Shown here one piece after another: positions 37,397-45,817 of a stretch of DNA of 64,000 bases (positions within the stretch are counted from its first letter, which is position 1; the number at the start of each line of letters is the position of its first letter). The DNA comes from Thalassobellus sediminis (GTDB lineage Bacteria; Bacteroidota; Bacteroidia; Flavobacteriales; Flavobacteriaceae). Both the position numbers and the translations under genes were made by a program. The stretch spans positions 372,001 through 436,000 of the forward strand of contig NZ_JBISCD010000040.1 in the NCBI RefSeq assembly GCF_044386045.1, in the 5' to 3' direction. The notes beneath the pieces were generated by a model. It did no database searches. It had not been told where the DNA came from and saw nothing but the letters and a program-made list of their open reading frames with translations.

Positions 37397-37430
37397 TATA
37401 AAAAATACGTAGAAGTGCGTATTTTTTATA
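37397..37430. terminator. second hairpin of the twin pair (twin 2)
   Basis: A 13-bp stem ending in ACG/CGT, with A-rich and T-rich flanks, surrounds the loop TAGAAGTG. It matches twin 1 except for one loop base (AAC to AAG). It has terminator form, but no reading frame precedes it. Confidence 0.6.
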
Positions 37431-37519
37431 TACTTTTTGCTGTATACTTTTACTGAGTTTTTAATTCACAAAAAAACTCTCTTACATGTACTTTTATTCA
37501 CTAGTAAAACAGCACATAA

Positions 37520-37555
37520 AAGTTTTATTATTTTATTAATAAAATAATAAAACTT
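37520..37555. repeat. 36-bp perfect palindrome
   Basis: An uninterrupted inverted repeat of 18 bp per arm with no spacer, almost wholly A and T, centred between 37537 and 37538. It lies 17 nt upstream of a small membrane ORF. It could be an operator, a terminator or a cruciform-forming site. Confidence 0.65.
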
Positions 37556-37571
37556 GTTTTCAAACCCAATC

Positions 37572-37670
37572 ATGAAAAAAAATAATAGTAATATAGAAAA
37601 ATATCTTACCATTGGCTTAGCCGTATTAGTAGTCATTATTATATCCATTAATATTATTACTATAATCTAA
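37572..37670 (+). CDS. possible 32-residue single-helix membrane peptide
   Basis: An ATG-initiated frame of 32 codons begins MKKNNSNIEKY. It continues with one strongly hydrophobic helix (about residues 12-32, LTIGLAVLVVIIIS...) that ends at the stop codon. Positive residues before the helix fit an N-in orientation. It fills the space between the 36-bp palindrome and a bidirectional terminator, which favours a real transcript unit. There is no clear ribosome-binding site, but such sites are often weak in this phylum. No known family recognised. Confidence 0.4.
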   Translation: MKKNNSNIEKYLTIGLAVLVVIIISINIITII

Positions 37671-37675
37671 AAACA

Positions 37676-37705
37676 AAAATAGCCGCCAAAATTGGCAGCT
37701 ATTTT
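37676..37705. terminator. bidirectional terminator before sucB
   Basis: A 14-position stem with a single C-A mismatch (AAAATAGC/GCTATTTT outside, GCCAA/TTGGC inside) and a two-base loop. It has T runs on both strands. It serves the minus-strand sucB gene and probably the small plus-strand ORF. Confidence 0.75.
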
Positions 37706-37724
37706 ATATTCTATTTTTTTAAGA

Positions 37725-38933
37725 TTAAAGCTCTAAAGCCTTTTTAACATCATTATTCATTAATAATTCTATTGGGTTTTCTAGAGCTTCTTTTACTGCA
37801 ACTAAAAAGCCAACACTTTCTTTCCCATCAATGATTCTATGGTCATAAGATAAAGCAACATACATCATTGGAGCTATAACAACGTTTCCATCTACAGCAA
37901 TAGGTCTTTCAATAATGTTGTGCATTCCTAAAATACCACTCTGTGGAGGGTTAATAATTGGTGTAGATAACATACTACCAAAAACTCCTCCGTTTGTAAT
38001 TGTAAAAGTTCCTCCAGTCATTTCATCAACAGTAATTTGACCATCTCTAGCACGAATTGCTAAACGCTTTACTTCAGATTCTACACCTCTAAAACTTAAA
38101 TTTTCAGCGTTTCTAATTACCGGCACCATTAAACCTTTAGGTCCAGAAACGGCAATACTGATATCGCAAAAATCATAAGAAATCATTTCTTTACCATCTA
38201 TCATTGAATTTACCGAAGGATACATTTCTAATGCTCTTACTACTGCCAAAGTGAAGAAACTCATAAAACCTAAACCAACACCGTGTTTCGCTTTAAAGGT
38301 TTCTTTATATTCATTACGTAAAGCAAAAATTGGTGACATATTAACCTCGTTAAAAGTAGTTAACATCGCCGTTGTATTTTTAGCCTCAACCAAACGCTCT
38401 GCCACTTTACGACGTAACATAGACATTTTACTTCTAGTAGTTCCACGATTACCTCCCGTTGGTGTTCCCATTGAAGGAACTGCTTTTATTGCATCTTCTT
38501 TAGTAACTCTACCGTCTTTTCCTGTTCCAGAAATTGAAGCAGCATCCATACCTTTTTCTGCTAAAATCTTTTTTGCAGCAGGACTTGCAGAACCAGTAGC
38601 ATACGTTTTTGCTTCTGCTACAGCTACTTTTGGAGCTTCAACTTTAGGTGCTTCTTCTTGTTTTTCAACTTTAGGAGCATCACCTTCTGGTTTTGCTACA
38701 CTTGTATCAATTAAACACACTATAGCTCCAACAGCTACAGCATCACCTTCTTCAGCTTTAAGCGTAATAATTCCGCTAGCTTCTGCAGGCAACTCTAGCG
38801 TTGCTTTATCGCTATCTACCTCAGCAATGGCTTGATCTTTTTCTACATAATCGCCATCTTCTACTAGCCATGTTGCTATTTCTACTTCTGTAATAGACTC
38901 GCCTGGTGAAGGCACTTTCATTTCTAAAATCAT
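37725..38933 (-). CDS. sucB: 2-oxoglutarate dehydrogenase E2, dihydrolipoyl succinyltransferase
   Basis: This E2 subunit moves the succinyl group from E1 to CoA in the TCA cycle. The 402-residue protein has one lipoyl domain (about 1-76) with the lipoylated Lys in EVDSDKATLE. An Ala/Pro/Lys-rich linker and the peripheral-subunit-binding domain (ASPAAKKILAEKGMDAASI) follow. The catalytic core (about 170-402) has the His/Asp motif ALSYDHRIIDG. The start ATG gives MILEMKVPSPGES. It lies 40 bases downstream of sucA, so the two form an operon. The E3 gene is not in the window. Confidence 0.96.
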   Translation of the reverse strand: MILEMKVPSPGESITEVEIATWLVEDGDYVEKDQAIAEVDSDKATLELPAEASGIITLKAEEGDAVAVGAIVCLIDTSVAKPEGDAPKVEKQEEAPKVEAPKVAVAEAKTYATGSASPAAKKILAEKGMDAASISGTGKDGRVTKEDAIKAVPSMGTPTGGNRGTTRSKMSMLRRKVAERLVEAKNTTAMLTTFNEVNMSPIFALRNEYKETFKAKHGVGLGFMSFFTLAVVRALEMYPSVNSMIDGKEMISYDFCDISIAVSGPKGLMVPVIRNAENLSFRGVESEVKRLAIRARDGQITVDEMTGGTFTITNGGVFGSMLSTPIINPPQSGILGMHNIIERPIAVDGNVVIAPMMYVALSYDHRIIDGKESVGFLVAVKEALENPIELLMNNDVKKALEL

Positions 38934-38973
38934 TTTTTTATAATTTTACTTTAATTGATTCTCTTTTTTATAA

Positions 38974-41715
38974 CTAATTTTTATCAAAAACAGCATTAAT
39001 TACACGACGCTGTCTGCCTTTATCTCTTGTACTAGATCCTGGTGCTGGCACCGAATTATATGGTCTAGAATAAACTTCTAATTTAACTAAATCCATACGC
39101 TGTAACATATGACTCCAAGCACCCATGTTTTTTGGTTCTTCTTGAGCCCATGAATATTCGGTAACATTAGGGTATCTATTTATTACTTCTTGTATTTTTT
39201 CTAAATGTAAAGGAAATAACTGCTCAATTCTAACTAAAGCAACATCTTCTGTTCCTAATACGTCTCTTTCAGCTAATAAATCATAATAAAACTTACCTGT
39301 ACAGAAAACAAGTTTCTTTACATTTTCTGGTTTTACTGTATCATCAATAACTTCTTGGAATTCTCCTGAAGCTAATTCATTTAAGCTTGAAACTGCTTTT
39401 GGATGACGCAATAAACTTTTTGGAGTAAAAACAACTAATGGTTTTCTGAAATCGCGTTTCATTTGACGACGCAATAAGTGATAAATATTTGCAGGCGTTG
39501 TACAATCTGCAACCGTCATATTATCATTACCACAAAGTTGTAAATAACGTTCTATTCTTGCCGACGAGTGTTCTGATCCTTGACCTTCATAGCCGTGTGG
39601 TAATAATACAACGATACCATTTTGTGCTTTCCATTTATCTTCGGCAGCCGATAAGTATTGGTCAAATATAATTTGAGCACCATTACTAAAATCTCCAAAT
39701 TGTGCTTCCCAAATAGTTAATGTATTTGGATTTGCCATAGCATAACCATAGTCAAAACCTAAAACACCGTATTCTGATAAAAAGGAATTATAAATATCCA
39801 TTTTACCTTTATTCTCAGGGTTCGTATTTAGTAAATTTATACGTTCTTCAGATATTTCATCTCGTAAAATAGCATGTCTGTGACTAAACGTACCACGCTC
39901 GACATCTTGACCTGAAATACGCACATTAAAGCCTTCTTCTAATAAACTACCATAAGCTAATGTTTCGGCCATACCCCAATCTAAAGTATCGGTTTCAAAA
40001 ACCATTTTTGTACGTCCGTTTAAAATCCTCTCAGCTTTTCTTAAAAACTTAACACCTTCAGGAACCGTAGAAACAATTTTAGAAATGTTTTCTAAATTCT
40101 CTTTAGGGAATGATGTGTCGGCTGACACTAACATACCTTCTATACCTTGGCGTTTAAAATCTGTCCAACGCTCTTGCATAAACTCTCTAACTTTAGAAGA
40201 ATCTGCTTCTTTTGACTTTATATACTCTTTTTCTAAAGTATCTTTAAACTCTGCTACAATAGTATCTAAATATGTTTTATCAATTGTATTTTCAGCAATT
40301 AACTTACTAGAATATATTTGAAAAGGGTTTTGATGCTTTGCTATTTCTTTATATAATTTTGGCTGAGTAAATCGAGGCTCATCACCTTCATTATGCCCAT
40401 ATTTTCTATAGCCTAATAAATCGATATAAACATCTTTTTTATAACGCATTCTATAATCTAATGCTAATTCTACAGCATGAACAACCGCCTCTGCATCATC
40501 GGCATTAACGTGTAATACTGGAGATAAAGTAACTTTTGCAACATCGGTACAATAGGTACTTGAACGTGCATCTAAATAGTTAGTTGTAAAACCAATTTGG
40601 TTATTAACTACTATATGTACAGTCCCACCTGTTTTATAGCCATTTAATTGACTCATTTGTGCTACTTCATAAGCAATACCTTGACCTGCTATTGCAGCAT
40701 CACCATGCACGATTATTGGTATTATTTTTTGGTCATCTCCATCATAATCCGCGTCAATTTTCGCCCTTGTAATCCCTTCAGCAACAGATGCTACTGCTTC
40801 TAAATGGGAAGGATTTGGCACCAAATTCATTTTGATACTTTTTCCGTTTTGATACGTTTTATCTAAGGTTAAACCTAAATGATATTTTACATCACCATCT
40901 ATATCTTCATCTTCAAAATCTTTACCATCAAACTCGCTTAAAAGCTCATTCATTGGTTTTCTAAAAATATTTACAAGCGTACTTAAACGTCCACGATGCG
41001 CCATTCCTAAAACACACTCTTTTACATCATATTTTTCAACAGCATAAAAAAGTACATTACTTATTGCAGGTATTAATGATTCGCCTCCTTCTAAAGAAAA
41101 TCGTTTTTGCCCCACATATTTGGTTTGCAAAAAGTTTTCAAAATTTACCGCTTGGTTTAATTTTGAAAGTATATATTTCTTTTTATCTACAGAGAAATCT
41201 GGATGATTATCATTAGAATTCAATTTACCCTGCCACCATGAAATTACTTCAGGATTACGTAAATACATGTATTCAACACCTATAGAACTACAATAAATAC
41301 GTTCTAAATGAACAATAATTTGTCTTAAAGTTTGAGCACCAATTCCTAAAATCTCACCTGCATTAAAAACAGTATCTAAATCGTTTGAGGAAAGACCGAA
41401 ATTTTCAATTTCTAATGTTGGTGTATAGGTTCTTCTACTACGAACTGGATTTGTTTTAGTAAACAGATGCCCTCGCATTCTGTAACCATCAATAAGTTTT
41501 AAAACCTGAAATTCTTTTTGAAGTTTTTCAGGCATTTGAGTTGAAACGCCTTCTACTATTTCACCCTCTAGCTCATAATTCTCACTACCAAAATCATAGC
41601 CTTGAAAAAAAGCTCTCCAACTTGGCTCTACAGCATCTGGATTCTGTAAATATTGATCGTATAAATCAGCAAAATATGCCGTATGTGCTGTGTTTAAAAA
41701 GGAAAATTTATCCAT
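38974..41715 (-). CDS. sucA: 2-oxoglutarate dehydrogenase E1
   Basis: E1 decarboxylates 2-oxoglutarate with thiamine diphosphate and passes the succinyl group to E2. At 913 residues it is normal length. The N-terminal E2-binding segment FLNTAHTAYFADLYDQYL is present. So are GMAHRGRLSTLVNIF and the diphosphate/Mg-binding HGDAAIAGQGIAYE (followed by NNQIGFTTN). The late QEEPKNMGAWSHM also matches the family. It is the first gene of the sucAB operon. A Fur-like box lies about 90 bases upstream, between it and a divergent outer-membrane protein gene. Confidence 0.97.
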   Translation of the reverse strand: MDKFSFLNTAHTAYFADLYDQYLQNPDAVEPSWRAFFQGYDFGSENYELEGEIVEGVSTQMPEKLQKEFQVLKLIDGYRMRGHLFTKTNPVRSRRTYTPTLEIENFGLSSNDLDTVFNAGEILGIGAQTLRQIIVHLERIYCSSIGVEYMYLRNPEVISWWQGKLNSNDNHPDFSVDKKKYILSKLNQAVNFENFLQTKYVGQKRFSLEGGESLIPAISNVLFYAVEKYDVKECVLGMAHRGRLSTLVNIFRKPMNELLSEFDGKDFEDEDIDGDVKYHLGLTLDKTYQNGKSIKMNLVPNPSHLEAVASVAEGITRAKIDADYDGDDQKIIPIIVHGDAAIAGQGIAYEVAQMSQLNGYKTGGTVHIVVNNQIGFTTNYLDARSSTYCTDVAKVTLSPVLHVNADDAEAVVHAVELALDYRMRYKKDVYIDLLGYRKYGHNEGDEPRFTQPKLYKEIAKHQNPFQIYSSKLIAENTIDKTYLDTIVAEFKDTLEKEYIKSKEADSSKVREFMQERWTDFKRQGIEGMLVSADTSFPKENLENISKIVSTVPEGVKFLRKAERILNGRTKMVFETDTLDWGMAETLAYGSLLEEGFNVRISGQDVERGTFSHRHAILRDEISEERINLLNTNPENKGKMDIYNSFLSEYGVLGFDYGYAMANPNTLTIWEAQFGDFSNGAQIIFDQYLSAAEDKWKAQNGIVVLLPHGYEGQGSEHSSARIERYLQLCGNDNMTVADCTTPANIYHLLRRQMKRDFRKPLVVFTPKSLLRHPKAVSSLNELASGEFQEVIDDTVKPENVKKLVFCTGKFYYDLLAERDVLGTEDVALVRIEQLFPLHLEKIQEVINRYPNVTEYSWAQEEPKNMGAWSHMLQRMDLVKLEVYSRPYNSVPAPGSSTRDKGRQRRVINAVFDKN

Positions 41716-41754
41716 TATTATTATTATTCACTATCGTTTAGTCAAATTTGGGGT

Positions 41755-41762
41755 CAAAAATA
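41755..41762 (-). promoter_or_regulatory. -7 promoter element of sucAB
   Basis: Reads TATTTTTG on the minus strand, 39 nt before the sucA ATG. A second identical octamer lies at 41773-41780, so the exact start point is uncertain. Confidence 0.35.
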
Positions 41763-41805
41763 CAACTTTTAACAAAAATAGATGTTTCTTTTACTATATT
41801 TATAA

Positions 41806-41824
41806 GATAATGAGAATCGTTATC
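41806..41824. promoter_or_regulatory. Fur-like box between sucA and an outer-membrane barrel gene
   Basis: GATAATGAGAATCGTTATC matches the classical 19-bp Fur consensus (GATAATGATAATCATTATC) at 17 of 19 positions. The flanks extend the pattern into a second overlapping dyad (AATGA...TCATT). It ends 32 nt before the ATG of the plus-strand barrel gene, a position suited to iron-dependent repression. Confidence 0.65.
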
Positions 41825-41856
41825 ATTAATAAGTTATTTTTAATGTTAATTTTTTA

Positions 41857-42402
41857 ATGAATTATAAATTTATGCCCCTAATTTCTACAATCAACAAAAC
41901 AAAACTATTAATTTTCTTAATTGTTTTCTCTTTTTTTTATTTTTCAAACGCTCAAGATAACAAAAATGATTTCTGGAAAGATGTTCGTTTTGGTGGCGGT
42001 TTTGGATTAAACTTCACTAACGGTTTTTTTAGCACTACTATAGCTCCAAGTGCTATATACGAAGTTAATAACAAATTAGCTTTTGGATTAGGATTAAACA
42101 CCACATTCAATAATCAAAAAAACGTTTATAAATCGACTATTGTTGGTGGCAGTATTATTGGACTTTTTAATGTTATTAATGAAGTTCAGCTTTCGGCAGA
42201 ATTTGAACAATTAAATGTAAATAGACGTTATAATGTTAACCTAAATATTCCAAATGATAATTATTGGATTCCTGCATTATATTTTGGAGCTGGTTACAGA
42301 CAAGGTAATATTACTTTTGGTATTAGATATGATATTTTATATGACAATGAAAAAAGTATTTATTTAGATCCGTGGGCGCCATTTGTTAGATTTTATTTTT
42401 AA
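41857..42402 (+). CDS. small outer-membrane barrel protein, possibly Fur-regulated
   Basis: The 181-residue product has a signal peptide (KTKLLIFLIVFSFFYFSNAQ). It then has about eight beta-strands with alternating aromatic residues (VRFGGGFGLNFTNGFFSTTI, NKLAFGLGLNTTF, ALYFGAGYRQGNITFGIRYD), ending in FVRFYF, a typical barrel C-terminus. Nothing in it resembles a decarboxylase; any such label would derive from the neighbouring sucA. A near-consensus Fur box precedes it, suggesting iron-responsive expression. An alternative ATG lies at 41872. Confidence 0.8.
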   Translation: MNYKFMPLISTINKTKLLIFLIVFSFFYFSNAQDNKNDFWKDVRFGGGFGLNFTNGFFSTTIAPSAIYEVNNKLAFGLGLNTTFNNQKNVYKSTIVGGSIIGLFNVINEVQLSAEFEQLNVNRRYNVNLNIPNDNYWIPALYFGAGYRQGNITFGIRYDILYDNEKSIYLDPWAPFVRFYF

Positions 42403-42423
42403 TCAAAAATTTGTATTTAATTA

Positions 42424-42774
42424 TTAAGAATACTTATTTCTAAACCACACTTTTTGCCATTCGCGCTTTAAAATTAAAAAAGACACCTCTTCTGAGAGTT
42501 TAAGAGTATCATCTCCGCTTAATGCTTTTATCTCTTTTTCAGGAACATCAATAATGTATAGCAAGTTTAAATATTCAGCAAACTTCTCTTGTATTAGCTT
42601 ATAAACAATTTCATGCAGGAGAAGTTTTAAACTAGAAGGCAAAATTTCTTCATGAAAATCTAAATCAATATTAGCTAATAAAAAGTCTTTATTTAATTGC
42701 TGTATAAGCTTTTTATATAAATCTAATTGATTAGCTTCTTCTATTAAATTTTCAAAGGTTTTTGGTGATTGCAT
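42424..42774 (-). CDS. hypothetical protein coupled to polyprenyl synthase
   Basis: The 116-residue protein is acidic and predicted mostly helical, without signal peptide, cysteines or membrane segments. No family is recognised. Its ATG overlaps the stop codon of the polyprenyl synthase gene by one base (TAATG), so the two are translationally coupled. A role linked to isoprenoid chain synthesis is possible but rests on position only. Confidence 0.75.
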   Translation of the reverse strand: MQSPKTFENLIEEANQLDLYKKLIQQLNKDFLLANIDLDFHEEILPSSLKLLLHEIVYKLIQEKFAEYLNLLYIIDVPEKEIKALSGDDTLKLSEEVSFLILKREWQKVWFRNKYS

Positions 42775-43748
42775 TACACGGTTCTATTCATTAAATTATT
42801 ACCAAAAACTTTTAATAATTCCTTTTTGTCATAAGAAATATTTAATGATTCTAAAGTTTTAAAAGCTTCTTGCGTGTATTCTTGAATGGCTTTTTTAGTA
42901 GCTTCGGCAGAACCCGATGACTCAAAATACTGCTTAGCAATTTCTATTTTAGAAGAAACATCTTCTGGGTTCGATGAGAAAAGCTCTATAATTTCAGCTT
43001 TATCAATTTCATTTGAAAACTCTAAAGCTTTAATATATAGATATGTTTTTTTGTTTTCTATAATATCACCACCAACTTGTTTTCCAAACGTTTTTGGATC
43101 GCCAAAAGCATCTAAATAATCATCTTGCAGCTGAAATGCAATCCCTAAATTCTTTCCAAACTGATAAATATTTTTTTGATCTTCTTCTTTAGCATTCGCT
43201 ACAATAGCACCCATTTGCATAGCAGCCCCAACCAAAACAGCTGTTTTATATTCAATCATTTTTAAATACTCTGCAATAGTAACATCATTTCTAGTTTCAA
43301 AATCAACATCATATTGTTGTCCTTCACAAACCTCTAAAGCGGTTTTACTAAATAATTTGGCTAAAGCTTGAAATGTATCGGGCTCATAATTTTCAAATAA
43401 TTGATATGCCATAATAAGCATAGCATCACCCGATAGAATTCCTGTATTTACATCCCATTTTTCATGCACGGTTGCTTGCCCCCTTCGTAAAGGTGCATCG
43501 TCCATAATATCATCATGAACTAGCGAGAAATTATGAAACACCTCTATACTTAAAGCAGCATTTAAAGCCAATTTATAGTCCTGATTAAAAATTTCTGATG
43601 TCATTAAAGTTAAAACAGGGCGCAATCTTTTTCCTCCTAAATTCAATATATATTGAATAGGATTATATAAGGTTTTTGGCTCTTTAACAGTTGAATATTT
43701 TTCTAAATATTCAACAAATACATTTTGATATTTTTCTATTGAAAGCAT
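42774..43748 (-). CDS. polyprenyl diphosphate synthase
   Basis: The enzyme condenses isopentenyl diphosphate with an allylic diphosphate to make the chains of menaquinone or undecaprenyl-type lipids. The 324-residue protein has both Asp-rich metal sites: VHDDIMDDAPLRRG (Asp 79-84) and QLQDDYLDAFGD. It also has GGKRLRP near the start. The residues before the first Asp motif (FHNFSLVH) suggest a short- to medium-chain product, but product length cannot be fixed from sequence. The dxs gene of the same pathway lies at 59.4 kb. Confidence 0.93.
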   Translation of the reverse strand: MLSIEKYQNVFVEYLEKYSTVKEPKTLYNPIQYILNLGGKRLRPVLTLMTSEIFNQDYKLALNAALSIEVFHNFSLVHDDIMDDAPLRRGQATVHEKWDVNTGILSGDAMLIMAYQLFENYEPDTFQALAKLFSKTALEVCEGQQYDVDFETRNDVTIAEYLKMIEYKTAVLVGAAMQMGAIVANAKEEDQKNIYQFGKNLGIAFQLQDDYLDAFGDPKTFGKQVGGDIIENKKTYLYIKALEFSNEIDKAEIIELFSSNPEDVSSKIEIAKQYFESSGSAEATKKAIQEYTQEAFKTLESLNISYDKKELLKVFGNNLMNRTV

Positions 43749-43822
43749 ACTGTAAAAATAAATTAATTAGTGGTATTAAAAAGTCTGAATGTAAATTAAG
43801 TGTTAAAAAATCATAAAACTTT

Positions 43823-43850
43823 GGAAACTCTATAGGTTTTTATAGTTTCC
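43823..43850. promoter_or_regulatory. TetR-type operator upstream of the efflux operon
   Basis: GGAAACT-N14-AGTTTCC is a perfect 7-bp dyad with further partial symmetry inside (CTATA/TATAG). It ends five bases before the -7 promoter box and covers the -33 region, the place expected for autorepression by the adjacent TetR protein. Confidence 0.6.
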
Positions 43851-43855
43851 TGTTG

Positions 43856-43863
43856 TAGATTTG
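43856..43863 (+). promoter_or_regulatory. -7 promoter element of the tetR-efflux operon
   Basis: TAGATTTG matches TAnnTTTG, nine bases before the ATG at 43873, implying a very short leader. It overlaps an upstream TTG codon (43861), which argues against that codon as the start. Confidence 0.5.
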
Positions 43864-43872
43864 CGCTCTAAT

Positions 43873-44478
43873 ATGAGAGAAAAAATAATACATAGAGCAG
43901 CAGAAATGTTTTTAAACCTAGGGTTTAAAAGTGTTACAATGGATGATATAGCTACAGAACTTGGCATGTCTAAAAAGACTATATATGTCCATTTTGCTAA
44001 TAAAACCAAACTTATTGAAGCTGTAACTTTTGAAATATTTGCAAAAATATGTGAAGGCATTGATGGTATATGTAATACATCAGAAAATCCTATTGAGGAA
44101 CTTTATGATATAAAAATGTTTGTAATGCATCATTTAAAAAATGAAAAAACATCGCCTCAATATCAATTAAAAAAATACTATCCGCAAATATATGAAGTAC
44201 TAAAGATTAAGCAGTTTGAAAAAATGCAAGATTGCGTAATGGTTAGTCTTCAAAAAGGCGTAGATACAGAATTGTTTAGATCTAATATAGATGTTGAATT
44301 TATATCAAGAATGTATTTTAATGGTATGACTGGAATTAAAGACCCAACTATTTTTCCTCAAAAATTATTCACTATGGATTATCTAATGGAAAGTTACCTA
44401 GAATACCATTTAAGAGCTATTGTTACAGACAAAGGATTACAATTATTAAATAAATTTATTAAATCAAATCAATCATAA
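43873..44478 (+). CDS. TetR/AcrR family repressor
   Basis: The 201-residue regulator has the N-terminal TetR helix-turn-helix (about residues 1-50; FLNLGFKSVTMDDIATELGM then KKTIYVHFANKTKL) and an all-helical ligand-binding half. It heads the tolC-adaptor-permease operon and its gene follows the GGAAACT...AGTTTCC dyad. It probably represses itself and the pump until a substrate binds. One base separates its stop codon from the ATG of the TolC-type gene. Confidence 0.92.
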   Translation: MREKIIHRAAEMFLNLGFKSVTMDDIATELGMSKKTIYVHFANKTKLIEAVTFEIFAKICEGIDGICNTSENPIEELYDIKMFVMHHLKNEKTSPQYQLKKYYPQIYEVLKIKQFEKMQDCVMVSLQKGVDTELFRSNIDVEFISRMYFNGMTGIKDPTIFPQKLFTMDYLMESYLEYHLRAIVTDKGLQLLNKFIKSNQS

Positions 44479-44479
44479 A

Positions 44480-45805
44480 ATGAAAAACAAACTAATTTTA
44501 ATTTTTAGTTTACTAATAATATTCAAAGGGTTTACGCAAGAAACCCCCCAAAGTTTCAGCTTAAAAGAAGCTATTGATTATGCTTTAGAAAACAATAGAA
44601 TAGCTAAAAATTCATCTCGAGATATAGAGGCTGCACAAAAACAAAAATGGGAAACTATTGCTACAGGTTTACCTCAAATTGATGGAAAAATAAGTTATAC
44701 TAACAATATTAAACAACAATTTCCTGGTATAGATTTTAATGGTGATAATGTTGTAGATTTTGGTGCAAAACAAAACATAACTCCCTCTGTAACATTAAAT
44801 CAACTTATTTTTGATGGCTCCTATTTAGTAGGCTTACAATCTGCTAAAGTGTTTTTAGAAATTTCAAAAAATGCAAAAACAAAAACAGATTTGGAAGTTC
44901 GAAAAAATGTAATTAATGCTTATGGCAACGTACTTTTAGCAACAGAAAGCATCAAAATATTAGAAAGTAATATTTCAATACTTGAAAAAAACCTAAACGA
45001 AACCACAAAAATTTATGAAAATGGTTTAGGTGACGAAGAAAGCATAGAGCAATTACAAATTACATTATCTAGTGTTAAAAGTAATCTAAATAAAACCCAA
45101 CGTTTAAAAAAGATTACATATCAATTATTAAATATAACTTTAGGAATAGACATCAATAAAACAATAAGTTTAACAGATACACTTGAGACCTTAACAATTC
45201 AAAACATGTCGCTATCATTGTTAGAAACAGAAAATAATGTAGAAAACACTATAGATTATCAAATAGCAGAAAATGATAAAGTTTCAAAAGAGCTTTTGGT
45301 TAAACTAGAGCAAAGCAGAGTACTACCAACCTTAAAAGGCTTCATAACTAGTTCATATATTGGAAATAATGATAAATTTAGATTTACTGATAACAATCAA
45401 GTTTGGGCTGGCACTGCAGCATTTGGGTTTAACTTAGACATTCCCATTTTTGGTTCAGGTATTAAAAGTGCAAGAACACAACGCGCTAAAATAAATCTAG
45501 AAAAAGCTAAAGACAATTTAACAGAAACGGAACAACAACTAAAATTACAAATTGCATCAGCAAAAAGCGATTATCAATTTGCAATTGAAGATTACGATAA
45601 TAAAAAACAAAACTTGAATCTCGCAGAACGTATAGAGAGAAAAAACCAAACCAAATTCTACGAAGGAATCGCATCTAGCTTTGAATTAAGACAAGCGCAA
45701 ACACAATTATATAGTTCGCAACAAGAGTTTCTTCAAGCCATGCTTGATGTTATAAACAAAAAAGCAGAATTAGAAACTGTATTAAACACAATAAACAACC
45801 AATAA
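44480..45805 (+). CDS. TolC family outer-membrane efflux protein
   Basis: The 441-residue protein has a signal peptide (KLILIFSLLIIFKGFTQ). Two TolC repeats of long helices follow, with the family opening SLKEAIDYALENN. The helical stretches (about 155-220 and 335-440) would form the periplasmic tunnel. It supplies the outer-membrane channel for the adaptor and RND permease encoded directly downstream. Confidence 0.93.
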   Translation: MKNKLILIFSLLIIFKGFTQETPQSFSLKEAIDYALENNRIAKNSSRDIEAAQKQKWETIATGLPQIDGKISYTNNIKQQFPGIDFNGDNVVDFGAKQNITPSVTLNQLIFDGSYLVGLQSAKVFLEISKNAKTKTDLEVRKNVINAYGNVLLATESIKILESNISILEKNLNETTKIYENGLGDEESIEQLQITLSSVKSNLNKTQRLKKITYQLLNITLGIDINKTISLTDTLETLTIQNMSLSLLETENNVENTIDYQIAENDKVSKELLVKLEQSRVLPTLKGFITSSYIGNNDKFRFTDNNQVWAGTAAFGFNLDIPIFGSGIKSARTQRAKINLEKAKDNLTETEQQLKLQIASAKSDYQFAIEDYDNKKQNLNLAERIERKNQTKFYEGIASSFELRQAQTQLYSSQQEFLQAMLDVINKKAELETVLNTINNQ

Positions 45806-45817
45806 ATAAATCATAAA

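Noticed and set aside
37258..37430. CRISPR-like or mobile-element end
   Set aside because: Only two copies of the core repeat, both T-tailed hairpins, with no array, cas genes or transposase nearby.
38251..38835. Plus-strand 194-codon frame inside sucB
   Set aside because: It is antisense to a clear E2 gene, its composition mirrors the Ala/Pro linker, and it has no family motif.
41857..42402. Naming this gene after 2-oxoglutarate metabolism because it adjoins sucA
   Set aside because: The sequence is a signal peptide plus a small beta-barrel; nothing enzymatic is visible.
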